Origin: CAVYOD01 sp963770045
GTDB lineage: Bacteria > Acidobacteriota > Aminicenantia > Aminicenantales > CAVYOD01
NCBI GenBank assembly: GCA_963770045.1
Contig: CAVYOD010000020.1
Span: forward strand, 62,001 to 126,000
Direction: 5' to 3'
Length of the DNA stretch: 64,000 nucleotides
Shown: positions 1-8,472 of the stretch, one piece after another
Layout: each line of letters begins with the position of its first letter
Numbering within the stretch: position 1 is the stretch's first letter
Position numbers and translations under genes: made by a program
The notes under the pieces: generated by a model
What the model saw: the letters and a program-made list of their open reading frames with translations, nothing else
What the model was told of the DNA's origin: nothing
Database searches by the model: none

Positions 1-1
1 C

Positions 2-262
2 TCCACTCCCCTCACGATCGACGGCGCCAAGGTGTTCAGCCTGGAGGAGCTTTTGAATGCCCTGCGGACCGTCCCTCCCGATAAAATACAGCCGCTCTCG
101 GATAACGATGTTATATCTTCCTGGCTGGACAGGAAAGGCTATTCCGATCTCGCCGAGGAGCTGCGTCCCGTCCACGGAAGCGGCCGGATGCTCAGCGAGA
201 TCCTGGCCTCCATCGTCGAAAAATGGCTGCGGATCTATGCCCTGAGAGATCGAGCTCGCTGA
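2..262 (+). CDS. C-terminal fragment of a gene cut by the window edge (DUF5752-like)
   Basis: An open frame enters from the left edge without a stop and ends in TGA at 260-262, giving 86 visible codons; GTG at 32 is in frame but coding-like sequence continues upstream of it, so this is probably the end of a larger protein. The visible part reads as helical, with a segment FSLEELLNALRTVP followed by an ND-x4-WL motif. That pattern is like small DUF5752-type domains found next to glycosyltransferase or amylase modules in some bacteria; this is a resemblance recalled from the family, not a proven match. No catalytic residue can be named. Function is unknown. Confidence 0.6.
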   Translation, partial: STPLTIDGAKVFSLEELLNALRTVPPDKIQPLSDNDVISSWLDRKGYSDLAEELRPVHGSGRMLSEILASIVEKWLRIYALRDRAR

Positions 263-368
263 CCCCGAATCGGTCGAAGCCCGAAAATGAGCCGATCCCC
301 GCGTCCCGGACGATTGTTCGGATTGTGTTTGATTTTTGTTAGGGAGGAGTTATAAAATTGATAAGTCC

Positions 369-1079
369 ATGGACGAAGACCGGAATCTGCCAAAAGTCTT
401 GTTAGTTGAAGATGATTTGAGCCTCCAGAAGAGCCTCGCCTTTATTCTCGACAGGGAGGGTTTCAGAGTCCTCTGCACGCAGAGCGGCGAAGAAGCCATC
501 ATCCTATCTCGAAAAGAAAGACCGGATGTGATTCTCCTCGATCTCGTTCTTCCGGGGATGGACGGATACCGAGTCTGCCAGATTCTGAAAAAAGACCCCC
601 AGACGGCCAATATCTTCATCATCATGCTCACCGGAAAGAGGAAGCTTGAAGACGTCGTCCTGGGCCTGAAAGAATACGCGGATGACTACATCATCAAGCC
701 GTTCGAGCCCCAGATCCTGATCGCCCGCATTCACGCCCTGCTCAGGAGGAGATCCAAATCGGAAAACTCGGACCGGACCGTCCTCGAAATCGATGGAATG
801 ACGATCAGGCTCGACGCCTACGAAGTCTATGTGTCCGGAGAAAAAATCAACCTCACCAAAACCGAATTTGACATCCTCACCCTCCTGGCCGGAAAGCCGA
901 ATCAGGTCTTCACCAGGTCCCGCATCCTGGATCGGGTCCGCGAGGACAACTACTCGGTCACCGAAAGGGTGGTTGATTACCAAATCACCGGAATCAGGAA
1001 AAAACTGGGCAAGGCGAGAGGGCACATCAAAACGGTCCGCGGCGTCGGGTACAAATTTGAGGCGGGGTCCGGCTCCTGA
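369..1079 (+). CDS. OmpR/PhoB-family response regulator
   Basis: This is a DNA-binding response regulator of about 236 residues, activated by phosphorylation from a histidine kinase not seen beside it. The receiver domain (about 8-118) shows the acidic pair EDD at 14-16, the phosphoacceptor Asp58 in VILLDLVLPGMDG, Thr88 and the invariant Lys110 before PF. The winged-helix output domain (about 140-230) ends with the typical TVRGVGYKFE. The start is uncertain: ATG369 is the first ATG, but the Shine-Dalgarno-like GGGAGGAG at 342-349 lies too far upstream and would better fit an in-frame ATT at 357. The next gene starts 8 bp after the stop, so the two are probably co-transcribed. Confidence 0.9.
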   Translation: MDEDRNLPKVLLVEDDLSLQKSLAFILDREGFRVLCTQSGEEAIILSRKERPDVILLDLVLPGMDGYRVCQILKKDPQTANIFIIMLTGKRKLEDVVLGLKEYADDYIIKPFEPQILIARIHALLRRRSKSENSDRTVLEIDGMTIRLDAYEVYVSGEKINLTKTEFDILTLLAGKPNQVFTRSRILDRVREDNYSVTERVVDYQITGIRKKLGKARGHIKTVRGVGYKFEAGSGS

Positions 1080-1087
1080 TCCTACGA

Positions 1088-1945
1088 ATGACAGATTGTT
1101 TTTTTGTCTCGGATTTGCACGGCAACCTTGACCGCTATCAGAAGCTTCTCCGGTCCATAAGGGATGAGGTCCCCGAAGCGGTCTTCATGGGAGGGGATTT
1201 CCTGCCGCTTCGTTATTCGCCTGCTTCGGGCTTTTCCCCTCGGGATTTTGTCCGCGAATATCTCCTCGGGCAAATGCTCCTCCTGCGCGGTGAGCTCAAG
1301 GACCGCTATCCGCGGATTTTTCTCATCATGGGGAACGACGATCCCCGTTCCGAAGAGCCTGCGCTGGTCGAAGCCGAGGGCCGGGGTGTGTGGCAGTATA
1401 TCCATAACAGGAAGGTCGATTTCAAAAGTTTTTCTGTTTACGGCTATGCCTGTGTCCCGCCGACTCCCTTCCGGCTCAAGGATTGGGAGCGGTACGACGT
1501 GTCCCGCTACGTGGACCCCGGCTGTATCTCTCCGGAGGAAGGGGCTCGGTCCTTTCCGGTCTCAGATCAAGAAAAAAGATACAAGCTGATTCAAGATGAG
1601 CTCTCCCATCTCGCCGAAGAAGAAGACCTGGACCGGTCCATTTTCCTCTTCCATGCCCCACCTTACATGACGACCCTGGACCTGGCCGCTCTCGAGGGCA
1701 AAAAAATTGACCACGTCCCCCTGGACCCTCACGTCGGAAGCATCGCCATCCGGCGCTTCATCGAAGCCCGTCAGCCGCTGCTCACCCTGCACGGCCATAT
1801 CCATGAATCGGCCAGACTGTCTCTCGCCTGGCGGGATCTCATCGGCCGGACCCATTGCTTTTCGGCCGCTCACGACGGCCCAGAGCTGGCCCTGGTTCGA
1901 TTCGATCCTGAAAACCTCGAAGCCGCGACCCGCCAGCTCATTTAG
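1088..1945 (+). CDS. Calcineurin-like metallophosphoesterase
   Basis: The 285-residue protein has the metal-binding signature of calcineurin-type phosphoesterases in order: D9-x-H11 in SDLHGN, GGD37, a GND motif at 82-84 in IMGNDD (the usual His after Asn is Asp here), a downstream His in FLFHAPP, and HGHIHES near 235-241. No signal peptide is visible, so it is probably cytoplasmic. The substrate (phosphodiester, nucleotide or phosphoprotein) cannot be read from sequence. It follows the response regulator by 8 bp and overlaps the convergent gene on the other strand by 8 bp at its 3' end. Confidence 0.85.
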   Translation: MTDCFFVSDLHGNLDRYQKLLRSIRDEVPEAVFMGGDFLPLRYSPASGFSPRDFVREYLLGQMLLLRGELKDRYPRIFLIMGNDDPRSEEPALVEAEGRGVWQYIHNRKVDFKSFSVYGYACVPPTPFRLKDWERYDVSRYVDPGCISPEEGARSFPVSDQEKRYKLIQDELSHLAEEEDLDRSIFLFHAPPYMTTLDLAALEGKKIDHVPLDPHVGSIAIRRFIEARQPLLTLHGHIHESARLSLAWRDLIGRTHCFSAAHDGPELALVRFDPENLEAATRQLI

Positions 1946-4900
1946 ACCTGCTCCCCGGCTTCATCATCTGGAGGGGTCGGGCGGCGTCGGTGACCGCGCC
2001 GATTTTCATAGCGTAGCTCTCTTTATTGGCGATATCTTCGTCGGTGACCAGATGGATATCGAGCAGGCCCCCCGACCTGTGTCCGGTCTTGTGATAATTC
2101 ATTTCGTCCAGGGCGAAGCTCCAGCCCTCGAGCCAGAGCATGAGCTCTCGGCGCTGTTTCGGCGTCCCCTGGAAATGAATCAAGATATCGATGTCACTCT
2201 GGGGGCCGGCCGTCGCATTCTTCGTGCTGCCAAGAACATAAAACTCTTTGACGCCGAAACGAAGCGGGTCGAGCCGTGAAGCGATGTGTTCGGCCATCTG
2301 CAGCCTCCAGGCCCAGTGGTTTTCCGGCCACTTCCCCTCCCGCTCCTTGGCAACCGGCGGAACCTGCGTTGCGGCGGCCGGATCGACCAATATCCCGGCC
2401 GCCTCGTCCTGATCGGCGTTCATTAGCACCCTCAGGACAAGCCCGCCCGTGCTCTTGGGAACATCGATGACCTTGACGGCGCCGGCCAGGAGGGCACACT
2501 CCGGCAGAAGCTCGGGAAGAATGTTTTTTGATTCCTTGAAAAAGCGCGTATTGAAAAGGGTGTCATTTTCATCCGGGTACAGGGGCAGATACCGTATTTC
2601 GGCTTCAACCAGATCCTGAAAGAAATGTGTCCCGAACGAAAGGTCCGGCAGGTAGTTCCCCTTTTTCTGGGCGATTTCGATGAGCATGGCGGTGTTGGAA
2701 ATATCGGAATAAGTCACCTTCACCCCTAACTTGATATCTCCCCGACTGCCCCAACGTCCGGGTCCCACGAGGATGAACCGCCGCCTCGGCAGGAGTTTAT
2801 TGAGCTTGCCCACGGCGCGCCCCACGGCCAGCAGAGAAGCCTCATCTTCGAGCTCGTCATACCCCTGAGGGTCGACATAGATGATGTGCGTGATATCCGG
2901 CACGCGGCCGTTGGAGACATAACGGTTGCTGAAAAAGAGAGTCTTTTCTCTGGCGAGGTCCTTGGGGATGGGGGCCGGCTCGCAGCCTTCCAGGTAGCTC
3001 TGGGGCCGGCACTGCAAAAGGTAAAAGTCTTTTCCGTCGGAAGCGAATTCGATATCCACCGGCGTCTCGAGTTTTTCCTCGAGCAACCTGAGGACGGACC
3101 TCAGCTGGGGAATGAACGGTGTGCTGGTGATAATCCCCTCGAAGGTGACGATCAGATCATCCTTCGCAAAATCGATGTTTTTCCCCTGCGGTTGTTTGAT
3201 CCGCTGACCATCGTAGATCGAGACCATCTTTTCGATCGCCGGTATCTCGGATCCGAATTTCCGCAGGAGCTCCTTGATCTCGATCGTCTCGAAGACATTT
3301 TTTTTCAGGTTGATCACGTCAATCTTCTTGGGGGCATAGCGGAAAATCTCGTCGACCGAGACATTCACCCGAAGGCCGATTTGGCCGGGCGCAATCAAGA
3401 CCGGATAATCATCACTCGTCCGGTCGACGGCGCGCGTTCCCAGGCCCGGAACGAGACGCAGCAGGCCGTCCTCGCGCTTGATCCGAGGCGACCAGCGGAA
3501 TTCGTTGCGGCTGAAGGCCACGCCCGCATAAGCGGGCATAAAATAATCGCCGACCCTGGTCCCGACGACCTCCTGGATCAGGATCCCCATTTCTTCGGCA
3601 AAATCGAGCAACCCGCGCTCGGACCGGTAGCCGATCGGATCAGGCCCGAAGGTTGAGGCGTAGACCTCGGCGATGGCGTCGCCCAGCGCCTCCAGGCGCT
3701 CCCGTTTGCTCCCCTGGTTGGCCAGGAACAGACTCTTGTATTTCCCCGAAAACGATGAACCCATCCTGTCCTCGAGCAGGCTGGAGCTTCGGACGATCAG
3801 GGGCTGGTCTTTGAAATCATCCAGGACCACGGAGAGGCCCTGGATGATTTCCGTCGGCAGGCTGGAATTCTTGAAGGTCTGGACCACGTGAGGATATTCA
3901 AGCCTCACTTGATTGATGTCCTTGTATTTCTGCTCGACGACCTCGTTGAGATTATTATGGCTGAGAAAGCTCAACAAGCCGTCCGAGGTTATGTACCAGG
4001 TCTTCGGAACCTTGATGTCTCCCAAGTCATCAGAAGCCTGGGAGGACTTCTGGATGATGTGCTTGGCCAGGAACAAACCGGTGCTCTTCCCGCCCAGTTT
4101 CCCCTGGCTGTCGGGAGAAAAAACGATGTGATCCAGGACCTCATAAAAATCATCGACTTCGATAAAATCCACCGCCGTGTTGATGAATTCCTGGCGGGCC
4201 GAGAGGAACCGCCGGATGAGAGAGACCTGGACGCCCCGCTTGCTCGAGGGAGGCAGCTCGATTCCCTCCGCCACGATGTGGTGATAGCGCCGGATGGCGT
4301 CGACAACCTTGCCCAGGGGGAGATTGCGGTTGACAACCTGAACCAAGAAGCTCAGCCTGTCTTCCTGAATCCACTTCTGGATGTTGGACAGAATCTGCGC
4401 ACTGGTGAGGTGCTTGGCCGCGAGCTTGAACGTTTCATCGCTGAGCTTATCGCTAAAAGGCACCGCGTTCTTCTGATCGGGGCGATTCTCATCGGCCAGG
4501 ACCCGTTCGCCCCGGCCTCGTTGCCCGACGGCCGTTTTCTGCAGGAGGCGCTCGGCTTCTTCGATCCCGCTCCAGCAGAGAAAATTCAGCATGTGGCGGG
4601 AGATATCCAGGAAGAGATTTTTATTGGTCTGGCGCATAAAATTCAAAGCGACGCGCCATTCTTCCTCCTTGTGCTCCGTGATCTCCCGCCTGGCAACCTG
4701 GTAATCTTGGTAGACCTGTTTCATTCTCGCGTACATGATGTAGTGGCCGAGGCGGTCGACGATCGTTCCGAGCAACTTGGTCTCTTCCTTCAGGAAGGGG
4801 CCATCGTCCATACGGGGCATCTCGGCGGTGTAATAGACGCTGAGGGTTCCGATTTTCTTGTCTTGGACTTCGATGTCGGCAGACTGCACCCACGGCGTTT

Positions 4901-5132
4901 CCCTGAAATTCGGGGATTGGCAGGTGCGTCCTTCGAGAGTGATCCTGGCGACACAGATATCCGGATACTGCCAGCCGGGGGGAATAGCTTCGATGACGCC
5001 GCGGCAGATGTCGGTGAGGTTCGTGTCCGGCTTGTTCAAGAGTTCTTCTATTTTGTAAAGGCAGTTGAGCTCCTTGGCTCTTTCGGAGAGAAACCAGATC
5101 AGGTTATCGATGTTCTTGGGTTGGTCAATCAT
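1938..5132 (-). CDS. PEP/pyruvate-binding (PPDK_N ATP-grasp) protein with GAF-like N-terminus and nucleotidyltransferase C-terminus
   Basis: This 1064-residue protein is the last gene of the minus-strand operon. It appears multidomain. Residues about 1-150 look like a GAF-type sensor. About 340-760 is an ATP-grasp of the PEP-synthase N-terminal type, with LGGKSTGLF near 345, IVRSSSLLEDRMG and the closing DIEFA...LLQCRPQS. A further module has GPGRWGSRGD near 790 and GTHFFQD near 834. The last about 100 residues carry a polymerase-beta-type nucleotidyltransferase motif, G-S-x9-SDIDIL near 969-985. The phosphohistidine swivel (TCHAAI type) and the PEP-binding barrel of true PEP synthase are absent, so normal PEP synthesis is not expected. 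It overlaps the preceding gene by 8 bp. Function is unknown; nucleotide binding is inferred. Confidence 0.85.
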   Translation of the reverse strand: MIDQPKNIDNLIWFLSERAKELNCLYKIEELLNKPDTNLTDICRGVIEAIPPGWQYPDICVARITLEGRTCQSPNFRETPWVQSADIEVQDKKIGTLSVYYTAEMPRMDDGPFLKEETKLLGTIVDRLGHYIMYARMKQVYQDYQVARREITEHKEEEWRVALNFMRQTNKNLFLDISRHMLNFLCWSGIEEAERLLQKTAVGQRGRGERVLADENRPDQKNAVPFSDKLSDETFKLAAKHLTSAQILSNIQKWIQEDRLSFLVQVVNRNLPLGKVVDAIRRYHHIVAEGIELPPSSKRGVQVSLIRRFLSARQEFINTAVDFIEVDDFYEVLDHIVFSPDSQGKLGGKSTGLFLAKHIIQKSSQASDDLGDIKVPKTWYITSDGLLSFLSHNNLNEVVEQKYKDINQVRLEYPHVVQTFKNSSLPTEIIQGLSVVLDDFKDQPLIVRSSSLLEDRMGSSFSGKYKSLFLANQGSKRERLEALGDAIAEVYASTFGPDPIGYRSERGLLDFAEEMGILIQEVVGTRVGDYFMPAYAGVAFSRNEFRWSPRIKREDGLLRLVPGLGTRAVDRTSDDYPVLIAPGQIGLRVNVSVDEIFRYAPKKIDVINLKKNVFETIEIKELLRKFGSEIPAIEKMVSIYDGQRIKQPQGKNIDFAKDDLIVTFEGIITSTPFIPQLRSVLRLLEEKLETPVDIEFASDGKDFYLLQCRPQSYLEGCEPAPIPKDLAREKTLFFSNRYVSNGRVPDITHIIYVDPQGYDELEDEASLLAVGRAVGKLNKLLPRRRFILVGPGRWGSRGDIKLGVKVTYSDISNTAMLIEIAQKKGNYLPDLSFGTHFFQDLVEAEIRYLPLYPDENDTLFNTRFFKESKNILPELLPECALLAGAVKVIDVPKSTGGLVLRVLMNADQDEAAGILVDPAAATQVPPVAKEREGKWPENHWAWRLQMAEHIASRLDPLRFGVKEFYVLGSTKNATAGPQSDIDILIHFQGTPKQRRELMLWLEGWSFALDEMNYHKTGHRSGGLLDIHLVTDEDIANKESYAMKIGAVTDAARPLQMMKPGSRSK

Positions 5133-6885
5133 GAGAGATGACTCCTCGGCTCGTCGTTCCGTCCACCTTGATTTTCAGAGGGGCGGAGAGCCTCACGTGG
5201 CGGATAAACTCTGTTTCGGAAACGGCCTTCTGTTCTCTCAGCCAGTTCCAATCGATAGAATATTTTTCCCAATGGGGGACGGAGAAATAGAGAACGCGGA
5301 AGCTCGTGATGTTGTGAAAAAAGTGCGAACCCTGGCTCAGCATAAAATTCATCTCGGGCAGGGTTGACTCGACAATGACCCGCGCGCCGCTGATCTGCCC
5401 GAAATTGACCGGAATCCCCCCCTGAGGATCGGAAGATCCCCAACGGCCGAACCCGATCAGAACATAGGGCTCATGAGAAGCCGCCAACTCGCGGTTGAGT
5501 TCCTCGAGCTGCCCGGCGATCGTCTCCGTTCTGTGGGGACTGAATTTCTCCGGCTTGACGTAGACGATGTCCCGAATATTGTCCAGAACGCCGTTGCCCA
5601 TGGCCGAGTCGGTCGCGACGAGCACGCCTGCGCCGGTCAACTCGGCCGGGGAGACTTCCACCTTGGCTTCGGAGACGACCATCGGCCTGACCTGGAGAAA
5701 ACCGAAGCGGGCCGGGACTCCCCTCTTTTCGTCGAGACTCATGGCAAATTCGATCTCAACCATTCTCCCCAGGGCCTCTTCGCAGGCTTTTATCAAAACC
5801 CGGAGCATCTTGTTCAACGGGAGGACGTCCAGTTTGAGAATCGGGGCGAAATCGATGATCCGTGCCCCCTTCTCGGCGATTCCATAGACGATTTTGTCAT
5901 CCCGGAGCCGGTAGGTGGAGGCGATGAAGCGGAGAGCGCCGTCCCGTTCCGCGTCTTCCAGTGAGAACTTGAGCAGGTATTCTATTTCCTTGATCGGGTT
6001 GTATTCGGGCGGGGGGCCCATGTTGATGGCCCAGAATTCGGTCTGGGATTGTTCCAGAAGGTCTCTGATCGAAACATAGGGGGGATTGGCCTGAGGATAG
6101 GCGGGCGAATAGGACCAGCCGATTCCGTCATCGACGATCATCCTGCCCAGCCCGAGCGCCAGGATGACCACGCCGTCGCCGGGTTTGGCGTGGCCGAGGG
6201 GATAAAAATTGTAGGACCGGGCGACACCCGAGATATCAGGATAAAAACGATTTCCGAAACGGAACCCCACGACTTCCTGGATGATGACGGACATTTTTTC
6301 ATCGGCCGTGGTGTGCTTCGTGGCCAGCATGTAATTCTTGGCATCTCCGAAAAAGGTCGAAGCGTAAACGTACTTGATGGCCTCCACGAGCTTTCTGAAA
6401 CGGATATCCGGGTCGAGTTGATTGTTGGGGATCATCTTCGTGGCATAGACGCTGGCGAAAGGCTCGAACATGGCGTCTTCGAGAAGGCTGGACGACCGGA
6501 CGGCCAGCGGGGTGTGGACCTGGGCGATGAGCGCCCTCAAGTCGCCGACGAGCTGCGCAGGCAACTCGGCGCGCTGGAAGGCCTGGGCGATCGCGTCGTC
6601 GCGCTGCCTGGAAAGGGAGATCTCGTACAGGTCGTTCTGCTCCATAAAGAGATCGAAGAAGTCCGAGGTGATAACTGTCAGAGTGGGAATCACAACTTGA
6701 ATATCCGGACTGAAGAAGGGACTGATTTTGGCGTCGAGGATTTCTTTCATCTGGGCCAGGCCGTGGGCTTTCCCGCCCAGCGATCCTCGGCCGATGAGAG
6801 TGAATTTCTCCCGGCCCGTGAAGAAATGACGATCGAAGGGGATCAGGTTCCCGGGAAATGATTTCTCCGTCTTCTTTGGCATCAA
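5125..6885 (-). CDS. PEP/pyruvate-binding (PPDK_N ATP-grasp) protein, short paralogue
   Basis: This 586-residue protein sits in the middle of the operon, overlapping the GDH-like gene by 4 bp and the larger paralogue by 8 bp. The ATP-grasp elements are GSLGGKAHGLA at about 35-45, AVRSSSLLEDAMFE, a YVYASTFFGDA segment and IEFAM...FLQVRPM. After these it keeps the same extra module as its neighbour: GFGRWGSSD near 478 and GSHFFHN near 520. It has no GAF or nucleotidyltransferase part, and no phosphohistidine swivel or PEP barrel. Family knowledge says the N-terminal ATP-grasp of PEP synthase binds ATP and phosphorylates a swivelling His; without that His the target must be something else. The biochemical role is unknown. 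Confidence 0.85.
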   Translation of the reverse strand: MMPKKTEKSFPGNLIPFDRHFFTGREKFTLIGRGSLGGKAHGLAQMKEILDAKISPFFSPDIQVVIPTLTVITSDFFDLFMEQNDLYEISLSRQRDDAIAQAFQRAELPAQLVGDLRALIAQVHTPLAVRSSSLLEDAMFEPFASVYATKMIPNNQLDPDIRFRKLVEAIKYVYASTFFGDAKNYMLATKHTTADEKMSVIIQEVVGFRFGNRFYPDISGVARSYNFYPLGHAKPGDGVVILALGLGRMIVDDGIGWSYSPAYPQANPPYVSIRDLLEQSQTEFWAINMGPPPEYNPIKEIEYLLKFSLEDAERDGALRFIASTYRLRDDKIVYGIAEKGARIIDFAPILKLDVLPLNKMLRVLIKACEEALGRMVEIEFAMSLDEKRGVPARFGFLQVRPMVVSEAKVEVSPAELTGAGVLVATDSAMGNGVLDNIRDIVYVKPEKFSPHRTETIAGQLEELNRELAASHEPYVLIGFGRWGSSDPQGGIPVNFGQISGARVIVESTLPEMNFMLSQGSHFFHNITSFRVLYFSVPHWEKYSIDWNWLREQKAVSETEFIRHVRLSAPLKIKVDGTTSRGVISHD

Positions 6886-8192
6886 AACCGTCTAACGGGG
6901 GCCATCAGACCCAGCCCCGGTCGCGACAGGCTTGAGCGACTCGCGCGACGAGCGATAAAAAAGGCCGCCTCTCGCATGGACAGGCCCTTTTTCTTCGACA
7001 GCTCGAGGACCGAATCAAAGGCCGCCGTCATCTTGACATCCAGCTTGCCCAGGACCTCATCCTTCTCCCAATAATAATTCATGTTGCTCTGGACCTGCTC
7101 GAAATAGCTACAGGTGACGCCCCCGGCGTTGGCCAAGATATCCGGCACGAGAAATATGCCCCGCTCTCTGATCGCCTGATCCGCCTCCGCGGTCGTGGGG
7201 CCGTTTGCCCCTTCGGCGATGACCCTGACTCTCGGATGAATCAGGCTGACGTTGTCCCCGGAGATTTGATTTTCCAGCGCGGCCGGAATCAGGATATCGA
7301 CATCCTGTTCGAGCCAGGCGCTCCCCGGAAGCACCTCGTAGCCTGAATCCAGAGCCTTTTTTCTGTCTATCCCGCCGAAGCGATCGGTGATGCTCAGGAG
7401 CCCGTCAAGATCAATCCCCGACTCTTTTTTAAATGTGTACGAGGTCGCGTCCTTTTGGTCCCAACAAGAGACACAGGTCACCCTTCCCCCCATCTGTTGG
7501 TAGAGCCGGACGGCGTGCTGTCCGACATTGCCGAATCCCTGGACGCTTGCCTTGGTCTCCTCGGGAGGGATTCCCATCTCTTTGAGCGCTTCCCGCAGGA
7601 TGAAAACAAGTCCGAAACCCGTCGCTTCCAGCCGGCCAACGGAACCACCCAATCCCACGGGCTTGCCGGTGATGAACCCGGGGAGCCTCTTCCCCGTCAG
7701 GGCCTCGTACTCATCCAACATCCATAACATGTGCTGGGCGCCGGTCATGACTTCCGGGGCGGGGACGTCAATTTGGGGACCGAGGTCTCTTTGCAATTGC
7801 CGGACCCAGCCGCGGCAGATCAGCTCCTGCTCTCTTAACGTCAGGTTGTGAGGCTCGCAGATGACCCCTCCGGTGCTTCCCCCTAAGGGGATGTCCATCA
7901 AGGAGCATTTCCAGGTCATCCACATCGCCAGCGCCCGGACGGTGTCAATCGTCTCCTGAGGGTGAAAGCGAATGCCGCCCTTTCCCGGCCCCCTGGCATC
8001 ATTGTGAAGCACACGGAAGCCCCTGAAGATCTTTGTCCGGCCATCATCCATGCGGACGGGGATCAGGAATTGATATTCCTTCATTGGCCAGCGCAGGAGT
8101 TCTCTCGTGGCCTCGTCGAGTTCGAGCCAGGCGGCGACCTTATCGAATTGAGACTGGGCCATTTCAAACGAGCTAAACGGTTTGTGGCTCAT
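6882..8192 (-). CDS. Glu/Leu/Phe/Val dehydrogenase-family protein with altered catalytic residues
   Basis: This 436-residue protein has the full two-domain fold of glutamate dehydrogenase. Substrate-binding lysines are kept (Lys71 in KGGIRFHP, Lys95 in TWKCSL), as is a Rossmann GFGNVGQ loop and the late AEGANGPTT and NAGGVTCSYFE motifs. The loop that normally reads GG-x-KGG is GGSTGG, so the catalytic Lys is Thr107, and the normal PAPD is PAPE, so the catalytic Asp is Glu147. I infer weak or no classical oxidative deamination and perhaps a regulatory role. It is first in a minus-strand operon, overlaps the next gene by 4 bp, and is divergent from an ordinary gdhA 280 bp away. Confidence 0.88.
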   Translation of the reverse strand: MSHKPFSSFEMAQSQFDKVAAWLELDEATRELLRWPMKEYQFLIPVRMDDGRTKIFRGFRVLHNDARGPGKGGIRFHPQETIDTVRALAMWMTWKCSLMDIPLGGSTGGVICEPHNLTLREQELICRGWVRQLQRDLGPQIDVPAPEVMTGAQHMLWMLDEYEALTGKRLPGFITGKPVGLGGSVGRLEATGFGLVFILREALKEMGIPPEETKASVQGFGNVGQHAVRLYQQMGGRVTCVSCWDQKDATSYTFKKESGIDLDGLLSITDRFGGIDRKKALDSGYEVLPGSAWLEQDVDILIPAALENQISGDNVSLIHPRVRVIAEGANGPTTAEADQAIRERGIFLVPDILANAGGVTCSYFEQVQSNMNYYWEKDEVLGKLDVKMTAAFDSVLELSKKKGLSMREAAFFIARRASRSSLSRPGLGLMAPVRRF

Positions 8193-8472
8193 CGAGTTTT
8201 CCTTCCCTTAAAAACCGAAATCAAGACTTGAAAGCAGAGTTGCCAGCCATCCTCTTCTTTATTAAATACCCTGAGCCATTTTAAATGTCAAGGAAGGCCC
8301 GGGGGAGGCTTAAGAATCTGTCGCGGGAGCCTGAGAGTGGACATTTCCGGAAGAGTTTTTTATTCAAATCTAAACAAAAACCAAATAAATCCATAACATT
8401 TCTTCTGTAAAAATTACGGACATGAAGCCAACCTTTTATCATAGGTGTGAAATTTTTTAGAAAGGAGAACCG

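Noticed and set aside
2886..5141. Long open frames antisense to the 1064-residue gene (256 and 417 codons)
   Set aside because: They lie fully opposite a gene with clear ATP-grasp and nucleotidyltransferase motifs, have no ribosome sites, and their products have no recognisable domain. High GC codon bias explains them.
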